A stretch of DNA of 64,000 nucleotides from Candidatus Bathyarchaeota archaeon (GCA_018396535.1 JAGTQC010000001.1:1-64000), one strand, 5' to 3'. Positions 45,276-54,586 are shown, counted from the stretch's first letter. Made by a program: numbers and translations. Notes: generated by a model not told the origin, from the sequence alone.

Positions 45276-46413
45276 CCAACCTCCTCCTAGCATTTATGAG
45301 ATCTATCCAAGCATCTCTTAAACTATATCCAAAACCTGAGATCAAGCTATACCCATGTATATATGCTTCTACTCTATCATCTAGATACGGGTTTATATTT
45401 AGCGGAACACATCTAACCTTAAGGAATACGGAGAATCCTCTAAACCCATCGGTAACCCGAAGCCTATCGTGGAAGGCGGCTTCTGCTATAGCTTCTGCAG
45501 GATTAACACGACAGCATCTACTCAAACCTATATATGAGACTGTCAACCTAGGGTTAACCTCGATTACGTATACGCCGCCGTTAGATATGATCGTATCGAT
45601 ACCTATGTACCCCTTCAACCCGTGTAGAAGGGTATTTAGTTTATCGGTAAGCTTATCGATATCGATAGATGCCAGCGATAACGGTACATATCCTCCGAGA
45701 TACGATGGGCCCCCACTAGATAGATCTACGAACTGACGGTTAATCGATAGAAGCCTAGCATACCTACCATCAGATATAAACGATAAACTTGAGGGTAGAC
45801 CTTTAACATACTCCTGAGCGATATAGCCTCTATAGTTTGCGATCTTAACAAGCCTCTCAGCATCCATACGATTCGAAACTATGTATAGACCACCACATCC
45901 AGCATCCAATCTAGGTTTAATTATGAAGGGATAGCCTAGACTATCTAGATCATCTAGAGAAGCTGAGCTTAGATCGATCGATCTAGGAGTCTTTAAACCT
46001 ATCTCTGAAAGCATACGGTGGAGGCTTAGCTTATCGATAATCCTACCTAACCTATCGATATCCCCTATCGTTACGATCGAGTAGCCATACTCATCGATTA
46101 TCCTACGGATGATCGAGTATAGTAGGCCATTAGTCTCGGGTGCGATAACATAAACCTTATCGAAATCCATCCTGCCTATACAGTGGATTAGATCATCTAT
46201 ACACGGATCATCGAGCATGACTATACGAGCAGGGATGATGGATCTAGGGATATCCGCTATAAACCTCCTATCGATAGCGACGTAGAGATCTACCCAGCTA
46301 AGTTTACATAGATCTACGGCTAGTCTCCTAAGCATAGATAAACCTTCTACTAGGATCGAAGGTGTACCATCTATCAAACCTGCTGTGAGAGCTTCGAATA
46401 GGAGAATCCTCAA
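45238..46413 (-). CDS. mfnD: ATP-grasp ligase, tyramine-L-glutamate ligase (MfnD)-like
   Basis: MfnD couples glutamate to tyramine. 391 residues with N-terminal LFEALTAGLIDGTPSIL, and the ATP-grasp core SLHRMLSEIGLKTPRS (about 132-147), YPFIIKPRLDAGCGGLYIV (about 162-180), AQEYVKGLPSSLSFI (about 203-217) and VIEVNPRLTVSYIGL (about 281-295). It heads the operon with mfnF and mfnE. Sequence matches the archaeal MfnD/carbamoyl-ligase-like subgroup; a different amine is possible. Confidence 0.72.
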   Translation of the reverse strand: MRILLFEALTAGLIDGTPSILVEGLSMLRRLAVDLCKLSWVDLYVAIDRRFIADIPRSIIPARIVMLDDPCIDDLIHCIGRMDFDKVYVIAPETNGLLYSIIRRIIDEYGYSIVTIGDIDRLGRIIDKLSLHRMLSEIGLKTPRSIDLSSASLDDLDSLGYPFIIKPRLDAGCGGLYIVSNRMDAERLVKIANYRGYIAQEYVKGLPSSLSFISDGRYARLLSINRQFVDLSSGGPSYLGGYVPLSLASIDIDKLTDKLNTLLHGLKGYIGIDTIISNGGVYVIEVNPRLTVSYIGLSRCCRVNPAEAIAEAAFHDRLRVTDGFRGFSVFLKVRCVPLNINPYLDDRVEAYIHGYSLISGFGYSLRDAWIDLINARRRLDDRSCRIGCRRS

Positions 46414-46454
46414 CCCTAAACTATATACAACCGTTAACCTATAATGTTAAGTTA

Positions 46455-46466
46455 AACGTTTATACG
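46455..46466 (+). promoter_or_regulatory. TATA box of the HisA-like gene
   Basis: aacgtttatacg is centred about 36 bases before the start at 46498, consistent with a leader of about 10 bases. Confidence 0.5.
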
Positions 46467-46497
46467 GGTTTCATAGAAGCTACTCTAACCTTAGGGT

Positions 46498-47220
46498 TTG
46501 ATAGTAGTACCTGTAATCGATATTATGAATGGGTTAGCCGTTCACGCAGTTAGAGGGGAGCGTAGCAGGTATAAGCCTCTGGAAAGTATCCTATGTAGAT
46601 CTACAGATCCGATAGAGGTTGCATCCACCTTCTCTAAGATAGGGTTCAGCCTAGTATACGTAGCAGATCTAGATGCTATACTCTATAGGATGAGATCTCT
46701 AGATCTATACGAGAAGATGAAGTCTACGGTTAAACATATGATGCTGGATAGCGGTGTTAGATCGTATAACGAGTGTATAGATCTACTAAGCCTAGATATA
46801 GATTATATAGTCGTAGGATCTGAGACATTCGAATCTATAAGCGAGTTACTTAGCCTTCTAGAATCCTATAGCGATAGGCTGATCGTAAGCGTAGACTTGA
46901 TGAATGGACAGATACTATCACCTATACAGTCTATAAGAAGGTTAAGTGTAGAGGAGTATATAGCTATGCTGATTAAATACGGGCTCAGCTCAGCTATAGT
47001 ATTAGAGCTCTCTAAGGTTGGATCAGGCTTAGGTATCGATATAGATACTGTACGTAGACTAGTACCTCTAGTAGATAGGCTGTATGTAGGTGGAGGATTA
47101 AGGTCTATAGAGGAGATAGATAGGTTAAGGGATATAGGTATCTACGGTGTACTCGTAGCTACAGCTCTACATAAGGGATGGATAAATGTGGATGATTTAA
47201 AGTATAGAGGATACATCTAG
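46498..47220 (+). CDS. HisA/HisF-related TIM-barrel protein of the C1-cofactor cluster
   Basis: 240 residues opening VVPVIDIMNGLAVHAVRGER, close to HisA but lacking clear histidine-pathway neighbours. GSETFESISELLSLL (about 98-112), VSVDLMNGQILS (about 123-134) and a phosphate loop YVGGGLRSIEEIDRL (about 193-207) complete the barrel. Such proteins accompany methanopterin/methanofuran genes in archaea and methylotrophs. Histidine biosynthesis is not excluded. It starts at TTG 46498 behind its own TATA box and is convergent with the Lrp-like genes. Confidence 0.68.
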   Translation: MIVVPVIDIMNGLAVHAVRGERSRYKPLESILCRSTDPIEVASTFSKIGFSLVYVADLDAILYRMRSLDLYEKMKSTVKHMMLDSGVRSYNECIDLLSLDIDYIVVGSETFESISELLSLLESYSDRLIVSVDLMNGQILSPIQSIRRLSVEEYIAMLIKYGLSSAIVLELSKVGSGLGIDIDTVRRLVPLVDRLYVGGGLRSIEEIDRLRDIGIYGVLVATALHKGWINVDDLKYRGYI

Positions 47221-47441
47221 GCTTCGACAAGTGTCTCCGTACTCCTCACACCATCTATACGGTTTATCTCAGCTGAAATCCTAGCTACATCCTCGTTACT
47301 TTCAGCCTCTACGAAGCATACGATATCGAACCTACCGTATACAGGATAGCATTTAGCTACACCACTCATCCCTCTTAGAGTCTCAAGCACCTTCGTCAGT
47401 CTTATAGGTATAACCTTCATTAGTATACAAGCTCTAACCAT
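47217..47441 (-). CDS. Lrp/AsnC ligand-binding domain protein, stand-alone (A)
   Basis: About 74 residues, only the RAM (regulation of amino acid metabolism) domain: VRACILMKVIPIRLTKVLETL, GRFDIVCFVEAESNEDVARI and GVRSTETLVEA. No DNA-binding HTH. ATG 47441 is chosen over 47450. Overlaps its paralog by 8 bases. It may oligomerise with Lrp-like regulators or sense amino acids. Confidence 0.8.
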   Translation of the reverse strand: MVRACILMKVIPIRLTKVLETLRGMSGVAKCYPVYGRFDIVCFVEAESNEDVARISAEINRIDGVRSTETLVEA

Positions 47442-47694
47442 GGGATTCACACCCCTTCATCTCAACTAGCGTCTCGGTATATACGACTGAGCCAAGCCGA
47501 CCTATCCTCCTCACAATACGTGTAAGCTCTTCTATATCTGAAGCCTCTACATCTACTACAACATCCCACCGTCCAAGTACCGGGAATACGCTTTTAACCC
47601 CAGGTATCTTGCTTAGAGATTCCACTACATCCATATATCTACCCGCTGCACTTCTTATGAGGATACATGCAGATATCAATCTCCACAACACCAT
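47434..47694 (-). CDS. Lrp/AsnC ligand-binding domain protein, stand-alone (B)
   Basis: About 86 residues from ATG 47694: LISACILIRSAAGRYMDVVESL, GRWDVVVDVEASDIEELTRIV and VVYTETLVEMKG. It resembles paralog A and the pair likely arose by duplication. A longer start (47757) adds 21 unconserved residues and overlaps the promoter region. The HTH is again missing. The two are coupled by overlap. Confidence 0.8.
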   Translation of the reverse strand: MVLWRLISACILIRSAAGRYMDVVESLSKIPGVKSVFPVLGRWDVVVDVEASDIEELTRIVRRIGRLGSVVYTETLVEMKGCESHG

Positions 47695-47766
47695 TACACC
47701 TCTATACAATATAATCTGTACATAAATATTCTGCTCCAGCTGAAGGATCGATATCATATTATCGTA

Positions 47767-47780
47767 GGGAAACGTTTAAT
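47767..47780 (+). promoter_or_regulatory. TATA box of the RimK-like ligase gene
   Basis: ggaaacgtttaata is centred about 52 bases before the ATG at 47826. It shares the AAACGTTTA core seen upstream of other genes here. Confidence 0.4.
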
Positions 47781-47825
47781 ACAGGTATCTGAAGGTTAAT
47801 GAATCTCTAAAGGAAGCCATAGGCT

Positions 47826-48944
47826 ATGAATACTATAGGTCTAGTATACGATAAGCTAACTTCAGATGAAGAAGAGATAATCCTAGAAGCTGAGAGGAGG
47901 GGCTTCCAGTTAAGGTACCTATTCGTCAAAACCCCTGTAGAATCGTATCTACCAGAATCTAAGCTTGTAGATCTACCAGTAGTATTCAACAGATGCGAGA
48001 GTAAGAGTAGAGCGCTAGAAGCGGGTAGGATAATAGAGGGGAGGGGTATACCTGTAGTAAATCCGTTCAAAGTAGAGTATCTATGTGCGGATAAGGTAGA
48101 GACTATAAAGCTATGGTTTAAAAACGGTGTGGATACACCTAGATGGGTGTATATACCCTTCACGAGTAGTGATGGCTTCCAAGAAGATGAGATAGAAGGT
48201 ATAGCAGATGAGATTGAAAAACTAGGTTACCCACTAGTAGTTAAACCTACCATGGGTAGCTGGGGTAGAGGTGTAGTTAAGGTAGAATGTAGAGATGAGC
48301 TTATAGGTATCCTAAGAGAAGCTCGACCTTCATCTGTAAATCCTACCGGATTCTTCGCTCAAGAATATATAGAGAAGCCTGGGTTCGATCTACGTATACT
48401 AGTCGGTCTCAGACCTGATAGCTGTATAAAGGTTCTATGCGGTATAGCACGTATATCACCCTCACCTGAAGAATTTAGGACTAATACTCATCTAGGTGGT
48501 ATACCCCTAGGGCTTAAGCTCAACGAGAATGATAGGCTTGTAAACGAGGCAGAGAGAGCTGGTGATATAATCTTAAACGGATGTAGGTGGGGTATAGTAG
48601 CGTTGGATGCTATGCCGGATGCTAAAGGTATAGACTATAGTATAGTATACGAGTATGTAACAGAGTGTAGTATACTATTCCAGCAGGTTAGGAGAATCGT
48701 GGAGGAGAATAGGCAGCGTAGGTATAGGGTATGGAAGAATATTCTTGAAGAAGCCTTCTCTAGATACAAATCCTCAGAAATCTATATGAGGATGGAGGGT
48801 ATCCTACACGAGATACTCGAATCATGCAAGATTAAATGGCATGAAGCTAATTCTAGATTCGATTACGCGGTTAATACACGTAATGCTTCAGGCTTCAACC
48901 CGGCTACATTCTATATAGATATCGCTGAAGATCTAGCTAGATAG
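47826..48944 (+). CDS. RimK/LysX-family ATP-grasp ligase (MptN- or LysX-like)
   Basis: 372 residues. The N-terminal preATP-grasp domain (about 1-90) precedes LCADKVETIKLWFKNGVDTPRWV (about 86-108), LGYPLVVKPTMGSWGRGVVKVE (about 138-159) and FAQEYIEKPGFDLRILVG (about 178-195). It belongs to the RimK branch that adds glutamate or aminoadipate to a carboxyl. MptN attaches glutamate to tetrahydromethanopterin, which fits the neighbouring mfn genes; LysX is the alternative. Residue VNPF-like LNENDRL segments are not informative. Confidence 0.7.
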   Translation: MNTIGLVYDKLTSDEEEIILEAERRGFQLRYLFVKTPVESYLPESKLVDLPVVFNRCESKSRALEAGRIIEGRGIPVVNPFKVEYLCADKVETIKLWFKNGVDTPRWVYIPFTSSDGFQEDEIEGIADEIEKLGYPLVVKPTMGSWGRGVVKVECRDELIGILREARPSSVNPTGFFAQEYIEKPGFDLRILVGLRPDSCIKVLCGIARISPSPEEFRTNTHLGGIPLGLKLNENDRLVNEAERAGDIILNGCRWGIVALDAMPDAKGIDYSIVYEYVTECSILFQQVRRIVEENRQRRYRVWKNILEEAFSRYKSSEIYMRMEGILHEILESCKIKWHEANSRFDYAVNTRNASGFNPATFYIDIAEDLAR

Positions 48945-50294
48945 ATTCTCTAGGAATTTCAACGTAGAGAAGGCTATACGTTCAGTTATCTCCACTGCTT
49001 TACCTAGATAGTTCTCAGGCTTGAATAACTCATCCAACTCCCTATCCGATAGATACCTGGATACTTCTGTATTCCTTAAAACCTCCTTTAGATGGGTTCC
49101 CTTCCTCATAGCTTCGATACAGCTAACCCTCAATAACTCATGAGCCTTTTGTCTATCGTAGCCCTTCCTAGCTAGAGCTATCATAACAGCTTCAGAGAAT
49201 ATAAGCCCCATCGTAGCATCTATATTCCTCCTCATATTCTCAGGATAGACTTTAAGAGTTGATAAGACTCGATGCATAGTCTTAAGCTGCTCATCGAGTA
49301 GTAGGAATACCTCAGGTATCATAACTCTCTCGCATGAGCTATTCGTCAAATCCCTCTCATGCTCCTGAACAACATTCTCGAGAGCTGCTACAGCGAAGCC
49401 TCTCAAAATCTTAGCTAAACCACATACCTTCTCAGATCCTATAGGATTCCTCTTATGCGGCATAGTACTAGAACCGACTTGAGTAGCTTCCTCGAAAGCC
49501 TCCTCAACCTCCTTTATCTCACTTCTATGCAAGTTTCTTATCTCGTTAGCCATCTTATCTAGAGTCGACGATACAAGCGATAAAAACAGTATAAGCTCAG
49601 CTAGTAGGTCTCTAGGAACTATCTGCGTCGTTATCTCAGCAGGTTTTAAACCCAGTATCTTCATAGCGTAATCCTGTATCTCGAAGGCTCTATCCCCGAA
49701 GCCTGCCATAGTTCCTACAGCACCGGTAAGCTTACCTACACAAACCCTATTCTTAACCTCGTTCAATCTCTCGATATGTCTCTTAAGCTCTGAAGCCCAT
49801 ACTGCAAGCTTAAAACCGAAAGTTATAGGTACCGCAGCTACACCATGAGTCCTACCTAGACATACTGTATCCCTATACCTGAGAGCCATCTCAGCGACTA
49901 GTTTAGCTAGCTTAACTAAATCCTTCTCGACTATACCTAATGCTTCCCTTATCTGTAGTGCTAAGACAGTATCTGTTATATCGTTAGACGTAGCTCCTAG
50001 ATGCACGTATCCACCATACGGCTCCCCAACAGCTTCAGCTAAAGCCTTAACAACTGCTACGACTTCATGCTTAGTTAAAGCTTCAAGCTCATTCACCCTC
50101 TCAAGCTTCACGAACTTGGTGGAGGCTTTACCTACTATAGCTTCAGCAGCTTCTCTAGGAATATTACCTACAGCTGCATGTGCCTCTGCTAACGCTGCTT
50201 CTACTCTAAGCATATACTCGAGCCATGTCTCCCTATCGAATATTCTACGCATATCGCTACTACCATACCGATACTCTATAGGGTGGATCGGCAT
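48933..50294 (-). CDS. purB: Adenylosuccinate lyase
   Basis: Purine and AMP synthesis: releases fumarate from SAICAR and adenylosuccinate. 453 residues with GYVHLGATSNDITDTV (about 94-109), the catalytic-loop signature QVGSSTMPHKRNPIGSE (about 266-282) and a helical C-terminal tail. Normal length. The end overlaps the convergent ligase gene by 12 bases. Confidence 0.96.
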   Translation of the reverse strand: MPIHPIEYRYGSSDMRRIFDRETWLEYMLRVEAALAEAHAAVGNIPREAAEAIVGKASTKFVKLERVNELEALTKHEVVAVVKALAEAVGEPYGGYVHLGATSNDITDTVLALQIREALGIVEKDLVKLAKLVAEMALRYRDTVCLGRTHGVAAVPITFGFKLAVWASELKRHIERLNEVKNRVCVGKLTGAVGTMAGFGDRAFEIQDYAMKILGLKPAEITTQIVPRDLLAELILFLSLVSSTLDKMANEIRNLHRSEIKEVEEAFEEATQVGSSTMPHKRNPIGSEKVCGLAKILRGFAVAALENVVQEHERDLTNSSCERVMIPEVFLLLDEQLKTMHRVLSTLKVYPENMRRNIDATMGLIFSEAVMIALARKGYDRQKAHELLRVSCIEAMRKGTHLKEVLRNTEVSRYLSDRELDELFKPENYLGKAVEITERIAFSTLKFLENLSS

Positions 50295-50365
50295 AAAACA
50301 TCAACCCACCATCATTATATTGATGGAAATAGCTAATAAACCTAAATACAACCTTTGTTAATAGT

Positions 50366-51427
50366 ATGACGACAGCTATATTCTACGATCCCGTATTCCT
50401 AGAGCATGATACAGGGTATGGGCATCCAGAATCACCGGATAGACTTAAATCTATAATCAGAGGTCTCCGAGAGAATAGTATACTCGAAGATTCAAGATTT
50501 AAAATACTGAAACCTAGTAGAGCATCCATAGAGGAGATAAGCCTCATACATGATCCGAACTATGTACGGTATGTAGAGGATTTCTGTAGGAAAGGTGGAG
50601 GTATAATCGGGACATGGGGTGGTGGAGTTGTATGTAGTGGGAAAAGCTTCGAAGCTGCATGCTACGCTGTAGGTGCAGCTATAGACGCTGTTAAACTATC
50701 TATGGACAACATATACCCCAGATCCTTCTGTCTCGTAAGACCGCCGGGCCATCATGCAGAATACGATTACCCATACGGCTTCTGCATATTCAACAATATA
50801 GCGATAGCAGCAGCATACCTTATCAGGTTTAGGGGGGTTGATAGGATTATGGTATTAGATCTAGATGCACATCATGGAAATGGTACCCAGCACGCATTCT
50901 ACGATTCACCTAAAGTATTCTATATAAGTATACATCAGGATGCCATATTCCCAGGTACAGGATCTATCAACGAGGTGGGTGTAGGCGATGGCGAGGGATA
51001 TACTTTGAATATACCGCTACCAGCTTACTCTGATAAAGAGGTGTATATAGAGGCTATACGAAGGATAGTTAAGCCTATCGCCATGGAGTATAAACCTGAG
51101 ATTCTACTAGTTTCAGCAGGATTCGATCCATATCATGATGATCCTATAACAGATCTAGGATTAACCCTAGAAGGGTTCAGGGAGGTGTATAGGGAGGTTA
51201 TAGATATATCTCGTATATGCTCTGGGAGGATTGTATTCTGTCTTGAAGGAGGCTATAACCTTGAATGTCTAAGGATAGCCGTTGCATCTGTTATAGCTTT
51301 AATGGAGGGTATAGAGTTTGATCTACCTAGAGAGGAGGTCTATCCACCACCATACCTTAAGAGTAGAGCTTTATCGATTATAGAAGCTGTGAGAGGGATA
51401 GCATCATCATACTGGAGGATAGATTAG
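50366..51427 (+). CDS. Histone deacetylase-family hydrolase (AcuC/HDAC class)
   Basis: Zn-dependent amidohydrolase of the HDAC superfamily. 353 residues with LVRPPGHHAEYDYPYGFCIFNN (about 120-141, catalytic HH pair), LDLDAHHGNGTQHAFYDSP (about 168-186, Zn ligands D and H), SAGFDPYHDDPITDLGLT (about 250-267) and LEGGYN (about 292-297). Complete. In archaea it may deacetylate polyamines or chromatin proteins. Starts near its own promoter 72 bp after purB start (divergent) and directly precedes the ribosomal operon. Confidence 0.92.
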   Translation: MTTAIFYDPVFLEHDTGYGHPESPDRLKSIIRGLRENSILEDSRFKILKPSRASIEEISLIHDPNYVRYVEDFCRKGGGIIGTWGGGVVCSGKSFEAACYAVGAAIDAVKLSMDNIYPRSFCLVRPPGHHAEYDYPYGFCIFNNIAIAAAYLIRFRGVDRIMVLDLDAHHGNGTQHAFYDSPKVFYISIHQDAIFPGTGSINEVGVGDGEGYTLNIPLPAYSDKEVYIEAIRRIVKPIAMEYKPEILLVSAGFDPYHDDPITDLGLTLEGFREVYREVIDISRICSGRIVFCLEGGYNLECLRIAVASVIALMEGIEFDLPREEVYPPPYLKSRALSIIEAVRGIASSYWRID

Positions 51428-51460
51428 TGTAGATACTATGCTATTATAGCTGAGGGTAAA

Positions 51461-51470
51461 CGTTTATATG
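51461..51470 (+). promoter_or_regulatory. Promoter of the S3 ribosomal operon
   Basis: cgtttatatg, preceded by gggtaaa (BRE-like), is centred about 36 bases before the S3 ATG (51502), predicting a leader of about 10 bases. It opens the ribosomal cluster. Confidence 0.55.
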
Positions 51471-51501
51471 AACGATATACTCTCTCAGGATAGAGTACCG
51501 C

Positions 51502-52146
51502 ATGTACTATAGAGTTAATAGCGTTAGGAAGATTATAGATGAGGATATAAAGAAGGCTTCGATAGAGGAATTTCTAAAGGATTATCTAAAGGATGCTGGG
51601 TTTGGAGGAGTAAGTATACTAACAACACCACTAGGTACACGGGTAACGCTATACGTTATGAGGCCTGGCATGGTGATAGGTAGAGGAGGCCAGAATATAA
51701 TGATGTTATCTAAGATGCTTGAAGAAAAGTTTGGTTTAGAGAATGTACAGATAGCCGTCGCTGATGTACCTAAACCAGAACTAGATCCATACATAATGGC
51801 TTGTCAGATAGCCGCCGCTATGGAGAGGGGGATAAAATTCCGTAGAGCAGCATACTGGGCTTTAAACCGTATAATGAGCGCGGGTGCTCTAGGCGTTGAG
51901 ATAAAGATTTCTGGTAAACTTACATCTGAGAGAGCTAGGACGGAGGCATTCCGTGCTGGATACCTACCTAAATCAGGAGATCCCGCTATGAAGAATGTTA
52001 AAACTGCTTCGGTATCCGTCTTATTGAAGCCTGGTATCTATGGTATAAAGGTATCGATCATACCTCCAGAAGCTGAGTTTCCAGATAAGATAGAGCTTAA
52101 ACTCAAAGAGGAGAGTATTAAAGAAGAGAAGGTTGAGGAGGGTTGA
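51502..52146 (+). CDS. rps3: Ribosomal protein S3 (uS3)
   Basis: 214 residues. KH domain with VIGRGGQNIMMLSKMLEEKF (about 54-73; GRGG motif), and a C-terminal S3 domain with GALGVEIKISGKLTSERART and PKSGDPAMKNV. Length is normal. It begins the operon behind its own promoter; the usual upstream L22 is absent. The L29 frame overlaps its last 14 bases. Confidence 0.97.
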   Translation: MYYRVNSVRKIIDEDIKKASIEEFLKDYLKDAGFGGVSILTTPLGTRVTLYVMRPGMVIGRGGQNIMMLSKMLEEKFGLENVQIAVADVPKPELDPYIMACQIAAAMERGIKFRRAAYWALNRIMSAGALGVEIKISGKLTSERARTEAFRAGYLPKSGDPAMKNVKTASVSVLLKPGIYGIKVSIIPPEAEFPDKIELKLKEESIKEEKVEEG

Positions 52147-52369
52147 ATTAGCTTTGGCTATTCTGAGAATCAAGGATATCAGATCCATGAGTAGTACTGA
52201 GAGGAAGCAGAAATTACTAGAACTTCGTAACGAGTTAGCTAAGATGATGGCTATGGTTAAATCAGGTGGAGCTGTAGAGAACCCCGGCCGTATAAGGGAG
52301 CTTAGGAGAGCTATAGCTCGCATACTCACCGTAGAGAGGGAGGAGCAGATGAGGGTGAGGGGGAGATGA
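52133..52369 (+). CDS. rpl29: Ribosomal protein L29 (uL29)
   Basis: 78 residues. Basic helical hairpin with LRNELAKMMAMVKSGGAVENPGRIRELRRAIARI typical of L29. Start TTG 52133 overlapping S3, or TTG at 52154. Next gene begins 4 bases before its stop. Contacts 23S rRNA near the exit tunnel and binds SRP. Confidence 0.93.
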   Translation: MRRVELALAILRIKDIRSMSSTERKQKLLELRNELAKMMAMVKSGGAVENPGRIRELRRAIARILTVEREEQMRVRGR

Positions 52370-52638
52370 ACCCTATAACCCCGTACAATATAGTTAGACA
52401 TGAGCTTATAGGATTGGAGGTTAAGGTTTCATCATCATCCAACCCCTATCTTAAAGGTATATCTGGTATAGTTGTAGATGAAACTAAGAATATGCTTTTC
52501 ATAGAGGGGTCGGATGGTAGGGTGCGTAAGGTGCCTAAATCATGTTGTAAATTCAAGTTTAAACTACCCTCAGGTGTTATAGTAGAGGTGGATGGATGGG
52601 TGATAGTAGGTAGACCTGAAGATAGGCTTACGAGGTAG
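52366..52638 (+). CDS. rnp1: Ribonuclease P protein component 1 (Rpp29/Pop4)
   Basis: 90-residue Sm-like barrel that assembles with RNase [36 protein letters not shown] (about 12-43; key GxxVxVxxSxxPxxxGxxGxVVDET) is diagnostic. It sits in the ribosomal operon between L29 and S17, its standard archaeal place. Overlaps L29 stop by 4 bases. Confidence 0.94.
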   Translation: MNPITPYNIVRHELIGLEVKVSSSSNPYLKGISGIVVDETKNMLFIEGSDGRVRKVPKSCCKFKFKLPSGVIVEVDGWVIVGRPEDRLTR

Positions 52639-52645
52639 ATGTGGC

Positions 52646-52963
52646 GTGGGTACAGCTCAACAGATTGTATGCGATGATAGAGACTGCCCCTTCCACGGTT
52701 CGCTTAGAGTTAGAGGTAGAGTCCTAGAGGGGGTTGTTATAAAAGCTAGAGCTAACAAGATGGTTGTAGTAGAGGTAGAGTACCTACATTACGTTCCTAA
52801 GTATATGCGTTATGAGAGGCGTAGAAGTAGGATACATTCTCATAACCCTCCATGTATAAACGCTAAGGTTGGTGATAGAGTTAAAATAGCTGAGTGTAGA
52901 CCTATAAGCAAGACTGTATCTTTTGTAGTTATAGAGAAGAAGGAGGAGGGCTCTAATGTCTAG
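52646..52963 (+). CDS. rps17: Ribosomal protein S17 (uS17)
   Basis: 105 residues: [34 protein letters not shown] (about 14-47) is the S17 OB-fold, and [24 protein letters not shown] (about 70-93) the C-terminal part. GTG start at 52646. Overlaps L14 start by 8 bases. Confidence 0.96.
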   Translation: MGTAQQIVCDDRDCPFHGSLRVRGRVLEGVVIKARANKMVVVEVEYLHYVPKYMRYERRRSRIHSHNPPCINAKVGDRVKIAECRPISKTVSFVVIEKKEEGSNV

Positions 52964-53411
52964 TAGAGCTACTAGAGGTGCTGGTAAATCTAGAGCCGTA
53001 TCTGCTAAGGCTGTAGAAGTGCATAAACCGCATATACCTAGAGCACTCCCTATAGGAGCATACCTAGTTTGTGCGGATAACAGTGGTGCTAAAGAGGTTA
53101 AGCTAATAGGTGTTATAGGCTATAAGGGTAGGATTAGGAGGCTTCCAGCAGCTTCGGTTGGGGATATGGTTGTAGTATCTGTTAAGAAAGGTACTACAGA
53201 GCTTAAAGGACAGGTTTTCTATGCAGCCGTAGTTAGACAGAAGCAACCTTATCGTAGAGCAGATGGTACATGGATATGTTTCGAAGATAACGCTGTAGTA
53301 CTCTTAACACCTGAAGGCGATGTTAAAGGTAGCGAGGTTAGAGGACCTATAGCTCTAGAAGCAGCTGATAGGTGGCCTCAGATAGCTTCCATAGCCTCCA
53401 TGGTGGTATAA
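52956..53411 (+). CDS. rpl14: Ribosomal protein L14 (uL14)
   Basis: 151 residues with an N-terminal basic extension of about 25 residues, then [24 protein letters not shown] (about 30-53), [27 protein letters not shown] (about 68-94) and [20 protein letters not shown]. The extension is common in Thermoproteota. Contacts the 30S subunit at a bridge. Confidence 0.97.
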   Translation: MSSRATRGAGKSRAVSAKAVEVHKPHIPRALPIGAYLVCADNSGAKEVKLIGVIGYKGRIRRLPAASVGDMVVVSVKKGTTELKGQVFYAAVVRQKQPYRRADGTWICFEDNAVVLLTPEGDVKGSEVRGPIALEAADRWPQIASIASMVV

Positions 53412-53412
53412 T

Positions 53413-53805
53413 ATGGTTAAAAATATCCCTGGATCTAAACGGAAAACTCAGAGAAGACGCTTCTTCGAAGCTCCGATCCACCGTATACGTAGAATGATGT
53501 CGGCTCCTCTATCTGATGAACTAAGGGAGAAGTATAATGTTAGATCTTTCCCAGTGCATAAGGGGGATACGGTTAAGGTTCTCAGAGGTGATTATAAGGG
53601 CGTAACCGGGACAGTCGTTAGGGTAGATTATGGTAAGAGGAGGATATACGTAGACGGTGTCGTTAGGCAGAAGGCTAGTGGCGAAACTGTACATGTACCT
53701 ATCCATCCGTCTAAAGTTATGATAGTTAAGTTAAACTTAGATGATAAGCGTAGGGTAGAGGCTCTCGAGAGAGCTTCCAAGATTAAGATGGTGGTGGGAG
53801 GATAG
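53413..53805 (+). CDS. rpl24: Ribosomal protein L24 (uL24)
   Basis: 130 residues. Opens with KRKTQRRRFFEAPIHRIRRMMSAPLSDELREKYNVRSFPV, then the KOW motif KGDTVKVLRGDYKGVTGTVVRVDYGKRRIYVDG (about 50-82). Initiates 50S assembly. ATG 2 bp after L14 stop. Confidence 0.97.
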   Translation: MVKNIPGSKRKTQRRRFFEAPIHRIRRMMSAPLSDELREKYNVRSFPVHKGDTVKVLRGDYKGVTGTVVRVDYGKRRIYVDGVVRQKASGETVHVPIHPSKVMIVKLNLDDKRRVEALERASKIKMVVGG

Positions 53806-53809
53806 TATA

Positions 53810-54586
53810 ATGGGGAAGATGGGTGGTTCTAGGCATCTAAAGAGGCTTGCAGCTCCACCAATATGGCCTATACCTAGGAAAACCGCTATATGGGCTGTTA
53901 AAACGTCTCCAGGCCCCCATCCGGCGGATTATAGTATACCGCTCGCTATCATCTTAAGGGATATACTAGGTTATGCGAATAATATGCGTGAAGTACGGTT
54001 TATACTAAATAATAGGATGGTGTTAGTTGATGGTTTAGCTAGGGTTGACCCAGGCTTTCCTGTAGGCATCATGGATGTCCTATCTATACCTAAAACTGGC
54101 GAACACTATCGTATCCTACCTAATAGAAGCGGCAGATTAACTCTCCACCGTATAGATGGGGTGGAAGCACGGTTTAAGCTATGTAAGATTATAGGTAAGA
54201 CTATGCTTAAGAATGGAAGGCTTCAGTTAAACCTACATGATGGTAGGAATCTATTAGTGAGGCTATCAGATCCCATGCATCCAGTAGAGGATGTATACCA
54301 TACACACGATTCGATCCAGATCTCCATACCGAATAATACTATGCTATCCCATATACCCTTGAAGGAGGGGGCTATATGCCTAGTCGTTAGGGGTAGTAAT
54401 ATGGGTCGTGTAGGTTATCTAGTAGAAAGGATACCTGGCAGCCTTACATCAGATCCTAGAGCTATACTAGAGAATGAGGGGGGAGAAAGATTCGAAAGCA
54501 TACTAGACTATGTATTCCCTATAGGCATCGATAAGCCGCTTATCTCTCTACCTAAACCTACATTAGAGGTTGTTAAACATGAGTAG
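53810..54586 (+). CDS. rps4e: Ribosomal protein S4e
   Basis: 258 residues. N-terminal GGSRHLKRLAAPPIWPIPRKTAIWAVKTSPGPHP, an S4 RNA-binding domain (LRDILGYANNMREVRFILNNRMVLVDG, about 46-72) and a C-terminal KOW region with LKEGAICLVVRGSNMGRVGYL. Archaeal/eukaryotic specific. L5 frame overlaps its last 17 bases. Confidence 0.96.
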   Translation: MGKMGGSRHLKRLAAPPIWPIPRKTAIWAVKTSPGPHPADYSIPLAIILRDILGYANNMREVRFILNNRMVLVDGLARVDPGFPVGIMDVLSIPKTGEHYRILPNRSGRLTLHRIDGVEARFKLCKIIGKTMLKNGRLQLNLHDGRNLLVRLSDPMHPVEDVYHTHDSIQISIPNNTMLSHIPLKEGAICLVVRGSNMGRVGYLVERIPGSLTSDPRAILENEGGERFESILDYVFPIGIDKPLISLPKPTLEVVKHE

